Shown in pieces: positions 52,188-62,032 of a DNA stretch of 64,000 nt. The notes below the pieces were generated by a model. The model was not told the origin of the DNA. It worked only from the letters and a program-made list of their open reading frames with translations, and ran no database searches. Each line of letters starts with the position of its first letter. Within the stretch, counting starts at the first letter, position 1. The position numbers were made by a program, and so were the translations under genes. The stretch comes from Pseudoduganella lutea (lineage in GTDB: Bacteria > Pseudomonadota > Gammaproteobacteria > Burkholderiales > Burkholderiaceae_D): assembly GCF_004209755.1 (NCBI RefSeq), contig NZ_CP035913.1, positions 3,534,001-3,598,000 of the forward strand, given 5' to 3'.

Positions 52188-54914
52188 ATGACACACTTCC
52201 CGCAACGGCAGGCGCTCTGCCTGACACCGATCGCCGCGGCAGCGGCACTGCTGTTCGCCACCGGCGCAGGGGCCCAGCAGGCCGAATCCACCGCAGCAGC
52301 CGACACTGCGGCGGAGGCCGTGGTGCCGTCAGTGATCGTGACCGGCATGCGCCGCAGCATCGAGAACTCGATCGCCATCAAGCGCGATGCCGATTCGATC
52401 GTCGAAGCCGTGACGGCGGAAGACATCGGCAAGCTGCCGGACATGTCGATTGCCGAGTCGATCGCCCGGCTGGCCGGCCTCACCGCCCAGCGTGTGGAAG
52501 GCCGTGCGCAGGTGATCTCGATCCGCGGCCTGGCGCCGGACTTTTCCGGCACGCTGCTCAATGGCCGCGAGCAGGTCTCCACCAGCAACAACCGCGGCGC
52601 CGAGTATGACCAGTATCCGTCGGAGCTGATCAACGGCGTCACCGTGTACAAGACGCCGGACGTGTCGCTGATGGGGCAGGGCCTGTCCGGCACGGTGGAC
52701 CTGCAGACGGTGCGCCCGCTGGACATGCCGGGCCGCACGATCGCCATCAACGTGCGCGCCGAAAAGAACTCGAACGGCAAGCTCAACGAAGGCGTATCGG
52801 ACCGCGGCGGGCGCCTGTCGATTTCCTACGTCGACCAGTTCCTCGGCAATACGGTGGGCGTGGCCGTCGGCTTCGCGCACCTCGATGCGCCGGGCCAGCA
52901 GAAGGAGTACAAGTCGTGGTGGTGGGGCGCCGAGAACAACCTGGGGCCGGCCAACCAGGACGTGATCGCGCTGAAAGGCGCCGAGGTCACGGCCACGTCG
53001 CGCGAGATGGTGCGCGATGGCCTGATGGCCGTGCTGGAATACAGGCCGGACCGGAACTTCCGTTCCGCGCTGGACCTGTACTACTCGCAGTTCGACCAGA
53101 AGACCACGATGCGCGGCGCCATGTGGAACTCGCACCAGTGGAGCAATATCGCCTACCGCGATCCCGTCATCGACACCATCGGCGGTACGCGGCTGCTGAC
53201 CGGCGGCACGCTGGTGAACCTGGAACCGATCCTGCGCAACGACTACAACGAACGCAAGGACAAGCTGGCCGCCTTCGGCTGGAACAACAAGTACAAGCTG
53301 GACCAGTGGTCGTTCGAGGGCGATCTGTCGTACTCGCACGCGAAGCGCCGCGAGCAGGTGCTGGAAACGTACGCGGGCCTTGGTCCGGCCAACTCGGGCA
53401 TCACCGACAACAATTTCGGGTTCAGCATCCCCGTCGGCGCGGGGCTGCCCGTGTTCACGCCATCCGTCGACTTCACGAACGCGAACCTGATGCGGCTGGC
53501 GGACGTGGGCGGCTGGGGCAAGGATGCGGACCTGCACCAGCCGCGCGTGGAGGACAAGCTGGGCGCACTGAAACTGGGCGCGAAGCGCGACCTGGAAGGC
53601 TTGCTGCGCTATGTGGAAGGCGGCCTTTACTTCAGCAAGCGGGAAAAGGAACACGGCGACACGAACCACTACTACTTCCTGAAGAATGGCCGTGCGCCGG
53701 CCTTCGTGTCGCAAGAGCTGCTGCGGCCGTCGACGTCGCTGGCGTTCGGCGGCATTCCCGCCGTGATCAGCTACGACGTGATGGGCGTGCTGGCGAAGTA
53801 CTACGACCAGCAGCCGGCACGGCCGGACGACCAGGCCCTGCAGGACTGGGGCGTGACCGAGAAAACGTCGACCGGCTTTGCCAGGGTCGGCATCGATACG
53901 GACCTGGGGCCGGTGCCGCTGCGCGGCAATGTCGGCGTGCAGGCCGTGCACGTGAACCAGGAATCGCGCGGCGTTGCCGTCGTGGGCGGGCAGCTCAAGG
54001 AGATCAGCGGCGGCGCCAGCTACACGGACTACCTGCCCAGCATGAACCTGATCTTCGACCTGGGCCGCTGGAGCGATGCGTGGACCGTGCGCTTCGGCGC
54101 CGCGAAGACACTGGCGCGGCCGCAGATGTCGGACATGCGCGCCGGCGTGGCCGGCGGCGTCAGCCAGACCACGTTCGAGTGGAGCGGCAGCGGCGGCAAT
54201 CCGCAACTGGAACCGTGGCGCGCCAATTCCTACGACCTGTCGATGGAAAAATACTTCGGCAAGCGCAGCTACATTGCCGGCGCCTACTTCTACAAGAAAC
54301 TGAAGACGTATATCTACAACCAGCAGACGGCGCATGATTTCACGGGCTTCCCGAACCCGTCCACCGTGGAACCGATCACGAACATCGGCACGCTGAACCG
54401 GCCGGCCAACGGCAACGGCGGCATGGTGCGCGGCGTGGAACTTTCCGGTTCGCTGGAAGGCGGCATGTTCTGGGACCCGCTCGATGGCATCGGGCTGATC
54501 GCCAGCGTGTCGGGCACGGAAAGCTCGATCCACCCGAACGGCCCGGGTACGAAGGAAAAGCTGCCCGGCCTGTCCGGCGTGGTGCGCAACATCACGCTGT
54601 ACTACGAAAAGCACGGTTTCTCGACGCGCGTGAGCCAGCGCTACCGTTCCGCCTACCGCGGCGAAGTCACCGGCTTGTTCGCGCAACGGTCGTTCAGTGA
54701 GATCCTGGCCGAAAAGCAGATCGACTTCCAGCTCGGCTACGCAATCGAGCAGGGCCCCTACAAGGGCCTGTCCTTCCTGCTTCAGGTGAATAACCTGAAC
54801 AACGAACCCTACCAGACCCGCCAGGGCGACCCGTTCGCCAGCGGCGCCTATGCGCCGGAACGCTACACCACGTATGGCCGGCAGATGCTGCTTGGCCTGA
54901 ACTACAAGCTTTGA
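52188..54914 (+). CDS. TonB-dependent receptor for glucan oligosaccharides (TonB-Xanth-Caul type)
   Basis: A 908-residue outer-membrane receptor of the large carbohydrate-type TBDR group of Xanthomonas and Caulobacter. Signal peptide to about residue 29 (AAALLFATGAGAQQ). Plug: VIVTGMRRSIENSIAIKRDA, DIGKLPDMSIAESIARLAGL, VISIRGLAPDFSGTLLNGRE and MGQGLSGTVDLQTVRPLD. The barrel ends with QMLLGLNYKL. GGAG precedes the ATG at 52188. It lacks the siderophore-type plug motifs and a Fur box, and instead has a LacI-type operator, so it should import beta-glucan oligosaccharides (inference). Operon with GH3 (27 bp) and MFS. Confidence 0.9.
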   Translation: MTHFPQRQALCLTPIAAAAALLFATGAGAQQAESTAAADTAAEAVVPSVIVTGMRRSIENSIAIKRDADSIVEAVTAEDIGKLPDMSIAESIARLAGLTAQRVEGRAQVISIRGLAPDFSGTLLNGREQVSTSNNRGAEYDQYPSELINGVTVYKTPDVSLMGQGLSGTVDLQTVRPLDMPGRTIAINVRAEKNSNGKLNEGVSDRGGRLSISYVDQFLGNTVGVAVGFAHLDAPGQQKEYKSWWWGAENNLGPANQDVIALKGAEVTATSREMVRDGLMAVLEYRPDRNFRSALDLYYSQFDQKTTMRGAMWNSHQWSNIAYRDPVIDTIGGTRLLTGGTLVNLEPILRNDYNERKDKLAAFGWNNKYKLDQWSFEGDLSYSHAKRREQVLETYAGLGPANSGITDNNFGFSIPVGAGLPVFTPSVDFTNANLMRLADVGGWGKDADLHQPRVEDKLGALKLGAKRDLEGLLRYVEGGLYFSKREKEHGDTNHYYFLKNGRAPAFVSQELLRPSTSLAFGGIPAVISYDVMGVLAKYYDQQPARPDDQALQDWGVTEKTSTGFARVGIDTDLGPVPLRGNVGVQAVHVNQESRGVAVVGGQLKEISGGASYTDYLPSMNLIFDLGRWSDAWTVRFGAAKTLARPQMSDMRAGVAGGVSQTTFEWSGSGGNPQLEPWRANSYDLSMEKYFGKRSYIAGAYFYKKLKTYIYNQQTAHDFTGFPNPSTVEPITNIGTLNRPANGNGGMVRGVELSGSLEGGMFWDPLDGIGLIASVSGTESSIHPNGPGTKEKLPGLSGVVRNITLYYEKHGFSTRVSQRYRSAYRGEVTGLFAQRSFSEILAEKQIDFQLGYAIEQGPYKGLSFLLQVNNLNNEPYQTRQGDPFASGAYAPERYTTYGRQMLLGLNYKL

Positions 54915-54941
54915 TTTTTTGAAGAACGATACGGAGATCCG

Positions 54942-57413
54942 ATGAAACGACGTTTGACCTTGCTGGCTGCCGCGGCGCAGCTGCTGGCCTTCAATGCCAT
55001 GGCCGCCCAACTGACCGACTGGCCGCAGCTGAAAAGCGCCGTGGCGCCCGACGCGCAGCTGGAAGCGCGGGTAAAGGAAATCGTGGCCGGCATGACGCTG
55101 GAACAGAAGGTCGGCCAGATGACGCAATCCGAGATCAAGACCACGAAACCGGAGGACGTGCGCAAGTACTACCTCGGGTCCGTGCTGAACGGTGGCGGCA
55201 GCTGGCCGAAGGGCAGCAAGTACGCCACGCCGGCCGACTGGGTGAAACTGGCCGATGCGTTCTACGACGCGTCGATGTCGACCGACATGAAGCACAAGGT
55301 TCCCGTCATCTGGGGCATCGATGCGATGCACGGCAACAGCAACGTGCTGGGCGCCACGCTGTTCCCCCATAACATCGGCCTGGGCGCCGCGCGCGATGCG
55401 AAGCGCGTGGGCGAGATGGCCGCGGCGGTCGGCAAGGCCGTGCGTGCCACGGGCATCAACTGGGTGTTCGCACCCACGCTGGCGGTCGTGCGCGATGACC
55501 GGTGGGGCCGCACCTACGAAAGCTTCTCGGAAGATCCGAAGATCGTCGCCGACTATGCCGGCGAGTATGTGAAGGGCTTGCAAGGCTCGCTGAAGGATGA
55601 CGCCGATGTCGTCGCCACCGCCAAGCACTACGTGGGCGATGGCGGTACCGACCAGGGCAAGGACCGCGGCGTCAACCAGTCGACGAAGTCCGAGATGATG
55701 AACATCCACATGGCCGGTTACTACCCGGCGCTGGAAGCCGGCGCGCAAACGGTGATGGCCTCCTACAACAGCTGGACCGATGTCGCGGCCGGGAAAACCT
55801 ACGGCAAGATGCACGGCAACAAGGAGCTGCTGACGGATGTGCTGAAGACCAGGATGGGCTTCGACGGCTTTGTCGTCACCGACTGGAACGGCATCGCCGA
55901 AGTGCCGGGCTGCCGCAACGACAGCTGCCCGCAGGCGATCAATGCCGGCATCGACATGGTGATGGTGCCGGACGACTGGAAGAGCTTCATCGCCAATACC
56001 GTGCAGCAGGTGAAAGATGGCACGATCCCGATGGCGCGCATCGATGACGCGGTGACCCGCATCCTGCGAGTAAAACTGCGCGCCAACCTGCAAAAGCCTT
56101 CCGCCTCAAGCCATGCCGGCAAGATGGAATCGATGCAGGCGCGCGAGCTGGCCCGCAAGCTGGTGCAGGAATCGCTGGTGCTGCTGAAGAACGATGGCAA
56201 CGTGCTGCCGCTGGCCCGCGACAGGAAGATCCTCGTGGTGGGCAAGAGCGCCGACAACATGGCCAACCAGAGCGGGGGCTGGACGCTGACGTGGCAGGGC
56301 ACGGACAACAAAAACAGCGATTTCCCGAACGGCGACACGATCCTGGCCGGCCTGAAGGAAGCGGCGCCGAACGTCACGTTCAGCGCCGACGCGGCCGGCG
56401 TGAACGTGGCCGACTACGACGTGGTGGTGGCCGTGATCGGCGAAGGGCCTTATGCGGAAGGCGATGGCGACATCGGCCCGGCCGGCAACCTGCGCCACAG
56501 TGGCCGCTACCCGGAAGACTTGGCCGTGCTCAAGGCGGTGGCCGGCAAGGGCAAGCCGGTGGTGACCGTGTTCGTCACCGGCCGGCCGCTGTATGCGAAC
56601 GACCTGCTCAATTTGTCGGACAGCTTCGTGGCCGCGTGGCTGCCGGGCTCCGAGGGCAAGGGCGTGGCGGACGTGCTGCTGCGCGGCGCCGACGGCAAGG
56701 TCAACGCGCCATTCTCCGGCAAGCTGTCGTTCTCGTGGCCGAAGAGCCCGTGCCAGGCGCCGCTGAACGTGGGCGACAGGAACTATGCGCCGCTGTTCGC
56801 CTACGGCTACGGCCTCGAATACGGCAAGGCGAAGAAGGTGGGCCGGCTGCCGGTCGACGCCAGCACGGCGCCGTGCGGCAAGACCAATGCGTTCCCCGTC
56901 TTCAACCAGTCCGACCGCGCCACGTTCCCCCTTTACGTGCAAGGCGGCGGCGAACGCAAGGCATTGGGCGCGGACCTGAACATGACGCACACGCTGCCGA
57001 CGCTGAAGGTGGAAGTCGCCCAGGTGAACACGCAGCAGGATGCCAGGAAAGTGACGTGGACCGGGCCGGGCACCCTCGAAGCCCGCGCCGCCGCGCCCCG
57101 CGCGCTGCCGGCCTACGCGACGAAGGATGGCGCGCTGGTGTTCGACACAATCGTCACGGCCGCGCCGCAGGGGCCGGTGCAGGTGGCGGTCGGCACCGCG
57201 TCGGTCAATCTCGGCGCCGAGTTCACGCGGCTGGCGGGGCAGGGCAAGAAGACCGTCAAGATCCCGCTGGCGTGCTTCAAGGGGGCCGACCTGGCGAAGG
57301 TGGACACGCCGTTCCGGGTGACGGCGCAGGGCGGGCTGGTTGCGGCGTTCACCAACATCCAGGTCATCGGCGGCGCGGGTGCCGACGCGGATGCCGTGGC
57401 TTGCGTAAAATAG
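54942..57413 (+). CDS. Glycoside hydrolase family 3 exo-beta-glucanase
   Basis: An exported 823-residue GH3 enzyme similar to exo-1,3/1,4-beta-D-glucan glucohydrolases. Signal peptide to about residue 22 (LAFNAMAA). Domain 1: MTLEQKVGQM, IWGIDAMHGNSN, WVFAPTLAVVRDDRWGRTYE, ATAKHYVGDGGT, and nucleophile Asp314 in FVVTDWNG. Domain 2: VLLKNDGNVLPL, VVAVIGEGPYAEGDGD and VVTVFVTGRPL. A C-terminal extension (about 680-823) resembles a carbohydrate-binding beta-sandwich. It acts in the periplasm on imported oligosaccharides. Middle gene of the operon. Confidence 0.93.
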   Translation: MKRRLTLLAAAAQLLAFNAMAAQLTDWPQLKSAVAPDAQLEARVKEIVAGMTLEQKVGQMTQSEIKTTKPEDVRKYYLGSVLNGGGSWPKGSKYATPADWVKLADAFYDASMSTDMKHKVPVIWGIDAMHGNSNVLGATLFPHNIGLGAARDAKRVGEMAAAVGKAVRATGINWVFAPTLAVVRDDRWGRTYESFSEDPKIVADYAGEYVKGLQGSLKDDADVVATAKHYVGDGGTDQGKDRGVNQSTKSEMMNIHMAGYYPALEAGAQTVMASYNSWTDVAAGKTYGKMHGNKELLTDVLKTRMGFDGFVVTDWNGIAEVPGCRNDSCPQAINAGIDMVMVPDDWKSFIANTVQQVKDGTIPMARIDDAVTRILRVKLRANLQKPSASSHAGKMESMQARELARKLVQESLVLLKNDGNVLPLARDRKILVVGKSADNMANQSGGWTLTWQGTDNKNSDFPNGDTILAGLKEAAPNVTFSADAAGVNVADYDVVVAVIGEGPYAEGDGDIGPAGNLRHSGRYPEDLAVLKAVAGKGKPVVTVFVTGRPLYANDLLNLSDSFVAAWLPGSEGKGVADVLLRGADGKVNAPFSGKLSFSWPKSPCQAPLNVGDRNYAPLFAYGYGLEYGKAKKVGRLPVDASTAPCGKTNAFPVFNQSDRATFPLYVQGGGERKALGADLNMTHTLPTLKVEVAQVNTQQDARKVTWTGPGTLEARAAAPRALPAYATKDGALVFDTIVTAAPQGPVQVAVGTASVNLGAEFTRLAGQGKKTVKIPLACFKGADLAKVDTPFRVTAQGGLVAAFTNIQVIGGAGADADAVACVK

Positions 57414-57449
57414 ACGCCCTTTTCAAAGGGAACACCCGAAGGAGCTGAC

Positions 57450-58754
57450 ATGCAACATCATTCCCAGGCGGCGCTCGCGCCCGACACCGGCGGCGCGAAC
57501 GCCGCCGGCAACAATACGGGGCCGCTGGTCATCGTCACGATCCTGTTCTTCATGTGGGGCCTGCTGACGTCGATGAACGACGTGCTGATCCCCCACCTGA
57601 AGGCGGTCTACACACTGACCTATGTGCAGGCGATGCTGGTGCAGTTCTGCTTCTTCGGCGCCTACCTGCTCGTTTCCGTGCCGGCCGGGATGCTGATCCG
57701 CCGGCTCGGCTACCAGCGTGGCGCCGTGGCAGGCCTCGTCGTGGCGGCCATCGGCTGCGCGCTGTTCTATCCGGCCGCAACGTCCGGCTATGGCGTGTTC
57801 CTGTTCGCGTTCTTCATCCTGGCCGGCGGTATCACGGTGCTGCAGGTGGCCGCGAATCCCTACGTGACGGTGCTGGGCGACCCGCGCACGGCGTCCAGCC
57901 GCCTGACGCTGACGCAGGCGTTCAACTCGCTGGGAACCACGGTGGCGCCGCTGCTGGGCGGCATGCTGATCCTGTCCGGCGGCATGCTGGGCGCGGAGCA
58001 GCTCGCGGCGCTGCCGGCTGCCGAACAGCTGGCGTACCGCGCCCAGGAAGCGGCCAGCGTGCAAGGGCCGTATCTCGTGCTGGCTGGCGCGCTGCTGCTG
58101 CTGGCAGTGCTATTCGCCATGGCGCGGCTGCCGAAGATCGTCGACACTTCGGCCGATGCGGCTGCCGGCGACACGCAGCACGGCCGCTTCCGCGACCTGT
58201 TCGCGCACAGGCACCTGATGCTCGGCACACTCGGCATCTTCCTGTACGTGGGTGGCGAGGTGTCGATCGGCAGCTTCCTGATCAACTTCCTGGAAGACCC
58301 GAAGATCGGCGGCATGACGGCCGCGCAGGCGGCGCACTACGTGAGCCTGTACTGGGGCGGCGCCATGGTGGGCCGCTTCATCGGCTTCGCCGTGATGCGC
58401 AAGGTCAGCCCCGGCAAGGCGCTGGCGTTCAACGCCGCCGCCAGCATCGCGCTGATCGCCATCGCCGTGCTCGGCGGCGGCAAGGTCGCGATGTATGCCA
58501 TCCTCGCCGTGGGGCTGTGCAACTCGATCATGTTCCCGACGATCTTCAGCATGGCGCTGCACGGGTTGGGCAAGCAGACCGGCCAGGCCTCCGGCCTGCT
58601 GTGCATGGCGATCGTCGGCGGCGCGCTCGTGCCCTTCGCACAGGGCGCACTGGCCGATGCGATGGGCGTACAGCTGTCGTTCGTGGTGCCGGCGGCCTGC
58701 TATGCGTTCATCCTGTACTTCGGCATGAAGTACGCGAACCTGCACCGTCAATAA
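57450..58754 (+). CDS. Sugar MFS transporter (FucP/GluP type)
   Basis: A 434-residue inner-membrane sugar:H+ symporter with 12 TM helices. Family markers are FFMWGLLTSMNDVLIPHLK, GGITVLQVAANPYVTVLG and TLTQAFNSLGTTVAPLLG, as in glucose/galactose or fucose permeases. AAGGAG lies 6 nt before the ATG. As last gene of the TBDR-GH3 operon it should take up the glucose released in the periplasm. A GGGGTCAGACCC palindrome follows 22 bp after the stop. Confidence 0.92.
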   Translation: MQHHSQAALAPDTGGANAAGNNTGPLVIVTILFFMWGLLTSMNDVLIPHLKAVYTLTYVQAMLVQFCFFGAYLLVSVPAGMLIRRLGYQRGAVAGLVVAAIGCALFYPAATSGYGVFLFAFFILAGGITVLQVAANPYVTVLGDPRTASSRLTLTQAFNSLGTTVAPLLGGMLILSGGMLGAEQLAALPAAEQLAYRAQEAASVQGPYLVLAGALLLLAVLFAMARLPKIVDTSADAAAGDTQHGRFRDLFAHRHLMLGTLGIFLYVGGEVSIGSFLINFLEDPKIGGMTAAQAAHYVSLYWGGAMVGRFIGFAVMRKVSPGKALAFNAAASIALIAIAVLGGGKVAMYAILAVGLCNSIMFPTIFSMALHGLGKQTGQASGLLCMAIVGGALVPFAQGALADAMGVQLSFVVPAACYAFILYFGMKYANLHRQ

Positions 58755-58776
58755 GGTAACCCGGAAGCGTAACACT

Positions 58777-58803
58777 GGGGTCAGACCCGGCGGGTCTGAC
58801 CCC
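58777..58803. repeat. Palindromic element, GGGGTCAGACCC type
   Basis: GGGGTCAGACCC and GGGTCTGACCCC with a 3-nt loop (GGC), between the MFS gene (plus) and ubiH (minus). Same head sequence as the 22763 element but without the inner core. Confidence 0.85.
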
Positions 58804-58829
58804 GGCATCTGCCGTTGGGGTTGATTCTG

Positions 58830-59969
58830 TCAGCGGCGGCCGTACATCATCAGCTGGGCCAGCACGGAGCGCGCGGGGCTGAGCAGGTCGATGGCGGCCA
58901 GCGACAGGCCGAGCGCCGGCTGCAGTGGCGACGTGTTGGCGAAGATGCGGGCCATCGTGTCCGTCAGCCGCACGGTAACGTCGCGGTCCTGCCGGCGCAG
59001 CGTGGCGAATTCGGCGAGGGTGTCGGTCGTGGCGTCGCGCGCCAGCAGCCGGGCCAGCACGGTGGCGTCGCGCAGGCCAAGGTTCAGGCCCTGGCCCGCC
59101 ACGGGGTGCAGCGTTTGCGCCGCGTTGCCGATCGCGGTGGTGCGCGCCGTGCCGGCCACGCCGGCGTTCAGGCCGAGCGGGAACGCGAGGCGGCGCGTGG
59201 CGTGCGTGAAGCGGCCCAGCCGTTCGCCGAACGTGGCGTTCAGCCGCGCCAGGAAGGCGGCATCGGCCAGCGACAGCAGTTCCTGCGCGGTTTCCGGCCG
59301 CACGCACCAGACCATCGAATAGCCATCGCCCTGCGGCAGCATCGCCAGCGGGCCTTCGTCCGTGAAGCGTTCATAGGCACGGTGCGCGATCGGGGCGCTG
59401 GCTTCCACCTGGGCGATGATCGCCGTCTGGCCGTAGTCGCGCGTGGTGTGCTTGTCCGTTTGCGCGCCGAACAGGCCGCCCTCGGCCTGCACGGCGATCG
59501 CGGCCGACAATGTCCGGCCATCGTCCAGCGTGAGCCGCACGGCGCTGGCGGTTTCCTCCAGCCCGGTGACGCGCGCGGGTCGCAGCGAGGCGATGCCGAG
59601 GCGTTCGGTCACGCCGGCCAGCACGGTCACGAGATCGCCGTAGCGTGTCACGTAGCCCAGCGCCGGCACGCGGTGCTCGTCGCGCGTGATCATGCTGCGG
59701 CCGAACGCGCCCTTGCGCGATACGTGGATTTCATGGATGTCGGTGGCGGGCACCGGCCAGGCGCCGACCTGGTCGAGGATCTGGCGGCTGCCCCACGAGA
59801 GCGCCAGCGTGCGCGGGTCGTCGCGCGCGGCGTCCAGCGGCTTTGCGTCGATCAGCGCGATGCGTGCGGGTGCCATGCCGCGTTGCACGAGCAGGGCGGC
59901 CAGCGCCATGCCGGCCGGGCCGGCGCCGCAAATGGCGACGCTGTAGTCAGTTTCGATGTTGTCGTTCAT
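58830..59969 (-). CDS. ubiH: UbiH/UbiF family FAD-dependent hydroxylase
   Basis: An FAD- and NAD(P)H-dependent ring hydroxylase of the UbiH/UbiF/VisC/COQ6 family for ubiquinone synthesis, 379 residues. FAD-binding GxGxxG is in SVAICGAGPAGMALAALL; the second FAD motif is TTAIGNAAQTLHPVAGQGLN, and DDPRTLALSWGSRQIL is a family feature. It overlaps pepP by four bases (ATGA). The specific hydroxylation position cannot be assigned from sequence. Last gene of amgK-murU-pepP-ubiH. Confidence 0.9.
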   Translation of the reverse strand: MNDNIETDYSVAICGAGPAGMALAALLVQRGMAPARIALIDAKPLDAARDDPRTLALSWGSRQILDQVGAWPVPATDIHEIHVSRKGAFGRSMITRDEHRVPALGYVTRYGDLVTVLAGVTERLGIASLRPARVTGLEETASAVRLTLDDGRTLSAAIAVQAEGGLFGAQTDKHTTRDYGQTAIIAQVEASAPIAHRAYERFTDEGPLAMLPQGDGYSMVWCVRPETAQELLSLADAAFLARLNATFGERLGRFTHATRRLAFPLGLNAGVAGTARTTAIGNAAQTLHPVAGQGLNLGLRDATVLARLLARDATTDTLAEFATLRRQDRDVTVRLTDTMARIFANTSPLQPALGLSLAAIDLLSPARSVLAQLMMYGRR

Positions 59970-61312
59970 CGTTCCTCCGCCATCAGCCGTTCGATGTCGT
60001 CCACGGTACTCGGCACGTCGTCCGTCAGCACGCGCGGTGCGCCGCCGGCAACGACCACGTCATCCTCGATGCGGATGCCGATGTTCCAGTACTGCTCCGG
60101 CGCGCCGGCGCCAGGGCGCACGTAGATGCCCGGTTCCACCGTCAGCACCATGCCTTCGGCCAACGGGCGCGATGGCTTGTCCGGGTGTTCGGTGATGCGG
60201 TAGGCGCCCGTGTCGTGCACGTCCATGCCCAGCCAGTGGCTGGTGCCGTGCATGTAGAACGCCGTGTAGGCTTTATTGGCGATCACATCGTCCAGGCTGC
60301 CCGCCGTATCGCGGTTCAGCAGGCCCGTATCGAGCATGCCTTGCGCCAGCACGCGCACGGCGGCGTCGTGTGCCGCATGGAACGTGTTCCCCGGCCGGAT
60401 CGCCTCGAACGCGGCCGCCTGCGCGGCCAGCACGATCTCGTACAGTTCCCGCTGCGGCGCCGTGAAGCGGCCGTTGACGGGGAAGGTGCGCGTGATGTCG
60501 GATGCGTAGCCATCGAGTTCGCAGCCGGCATCGATCAGCACCAGGTCGCCGTCGTGCGTTTGCCGGGCATTGGTGTTGTAGTGCAGGATGCAGCTGTTCG
60601 CGCCGGAAGCGACGATCGGCGTGTAGGCCGGGAATTGCGCGCCGCTCTTGCGAAACTCGTACAGCAGTTCCGCTTCCAGCTCGTATTCGAACATGCCGGC
60701 CCGCGCGGCCCGCATCGCGCGACGGTGCGCCGCCGCCGAGATCTGCCCGGCGCGCAGCATGGTGGCCTGTTCGCCGGCATCCTTGACGACGCGCATTTCC
60801 TCGACCAGCGGCATGAGGTCGCGCAGCGCCGGTGGCGCCGTGATGCCGGTGCGGCCCTTGGCCCGCACGGCGTTGAACCAGCGGCGCAACTGCTGGTCCA
60901 GTTCCTCGTCGCGAGCCAGGCGGCAGTACAGGACGGGGGCGCCGGCCAGCAGCTCCGCCATCTTTTCATCGAGCAGGCCGACCGGATATGCGGCATCGAC
61001 GCCGAATCCGGCCTGCGCCGCTTCCGGACCGTGGCGCAGGCCATCCCAGATTTCGCGTTCCGCGTTCTTCTCGCGGCAGAACAGGATGGCGCGCGCCGGC
61101 TGCTCGCCGTTCGCGGCCACCAGCACAAGCGCGCTTTCCGGTTCCGGGAAACCCGTCAGGTAATAAAAGCTGCTGTCGTGGCGGTACGGATATTCGCTGT
61201 CGCCATTGCGCACGCTTTCCGGCGCCGTCGCCAGGAACGCCACGCTGCCCGGCTCCATGCGCGCAAGTAGGGCGGTACGGCGTGCGGAGAATGACGTGAC
61301 AGCGGCGTTCAT
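59966..61312 (-). CDS. pepP: Aminopeptidase P
   Basis: A 448-residue M24B metallopeptidase that removes N-terminal residues preceding proline, cytosolic. N-terminal creatinase-like domain (FSARRTALLARMEPGSVAFL; SEYPYRHDSSFYYLTGF). Pita-bread catalytic domain ligands: Asp in LIDAGCELDGYASDITRTF (two Asp), His in HGTSHWLGMDVHD, Glu in TVEPGIYV and Glu in RIEDDVVV. ATGA overlaps with murU upstream and ubiH downstream show translational coupling. Confidence 0.95.
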   Translation of the reverse strand: MNAAVTSFSARRTALLARMEPGSVAFLATAPESVRNGDSEYPYRHDSSFYYLTGFPEPESALVLVAANGEQPARAILFCREKNAEREIWDGLRHGPEAAQAGFGVDAAYPVGLLDEKMAELLAGAPVLYCRLARDEELDQQLRRWFNAVRAKGRTGITAPPALRDLMPLVEEMRVVKDAGEQATMLRAGQISAAAHRRAMRAARAGMFEYELEAELLYEFRKSGAQFPAYTPIVASGANSCILHYNTNARQTHDGDLVLIDAGCELDGYASDITRTFPVNGRFTAPQRELYEIVLAAQAAAFEAIRPGNTFHAAHDAAVRVLAQGMLDTGLLNRDTAGSLDDVIANKAYTAFYMHGTSHWLGMDVHDTGAYRITEHPDKPSRPLAEGMVLTVEPGIYVRPGAGAPEQYWNIGIRIEDDVVVAGGAPRVLTDDVPSTVDDIERLMAEER

Positions 61313-62025
61313 GACAGCTTCGCTCCAAAGGGCGCGTTCAGTTGCTCGAGCTGCGCGGGCGTGCCCACGTTGTCCCAGTCGCCTTCGTAGACTTCGCCGC
61401 CCAGCTGGCCCTTGGCGGCAAATTCACGCAGCAGCGGTCCCAGGGCGGCGCGCTCGCCAGGCTGGATGCCGTCGAACATTTCGGCACGATAGACGCCGAT
61501 GTTCGCGAACGTCCACATCGGGTCGCCGGTATTGGACACGGTGTACAGGTTCAGGCCGAAGTCGCCCTTCGGGTGGAACGACGGGTTTTTCACGAGCCAG
61601 ATCCAGGCGATGTCGCGCTGCTCGACCGGGTGGGCATTGCCCCACAGGTCCTTGTCGTGCAGGACATCCTTTACTTCGCTGAAATCGAAGTGCGGGCAAT
61701 AGATGTCGCCGGAGATCGCCAGGAACGGTTCCTCGCCCAGCAGGTGCCGGGCGTTGGCGATGCCGCCCGCCGTTTCCAGCGCCTCTTTCTCGGCCGAGTA
61801 GCGGATCGTGGCGCCGAAGCGGCCGCCATCGCCCAGGTGCACCTCGATCATGTGGCCGAGGTGCGCATGGTTGATGACGATCTCCGTGATGCCCGCGCGC
61901 ACCAGGTTCAGCACGTGCCACTCGATCAGCGGCCGGCCGCGCACCTTCAGCAGCGGCTTGGGGCAGGTGTCCGTCAGCGGGCGCATACGCTCGCCGCGGC
62001 CGGCGGCGAAGATCATGGCTTTCAT
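61309..62025 (-). CDS. murU: MurNAc-1-P uridylyltransferase MurU
   Basis: A 238-residue nucleotidyltransferase of the peptidoglycan recycling route, converting MurNAc-1-phosphate to UDP-MurNAc. The signature MIFAAGRGERMRPLTD...KPLL (residues 4-26) binds the nucleotide; SGDIYCPHFD carries the metal Asp, and YEGDWDNVGTPAQL lies near the C-terminus. The assignment as MurU rests on adjacency to amgK (7 bp upstream), the known pairing. The start at 62025 is the first Met of the signature; earlier codons are spurious. Confidence 0.9.
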   Translation of the reverse strand: MKAMIFAAGRGERMRPLTDTCPKPLLKVRGRPLIEWHVLNLVRAGITEIVINHAHLGHMIEVHLGDGGRFGATIRYSAEKEALETAGGIANARHLLGEEPFLAISGDIYCPHFDFSEVKDVLHDKDLWGNAHPVEQRDIAWIWLVKNPSFHPKGDFGLNLYTVSNTGDPMWTFANIGVYRAEMFDGIQPGERAALGPLLREFAAKGQLGGEVYEGDWDNVGTPAQLEQLNAPFGAKLS

Positions 62026-62032
62026 GGCGACC

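Noticed and set aside
52329..56093. A 1254-codon minus-strand open frame across the TBDR and GH3 genes
   Set aside because: It is antisense to two recognisable genes with signal peptides and catalytic motifs; its product is Arg/His/Gly-rich low-complexity sequence, as expected from the complement of GC-rich codons.
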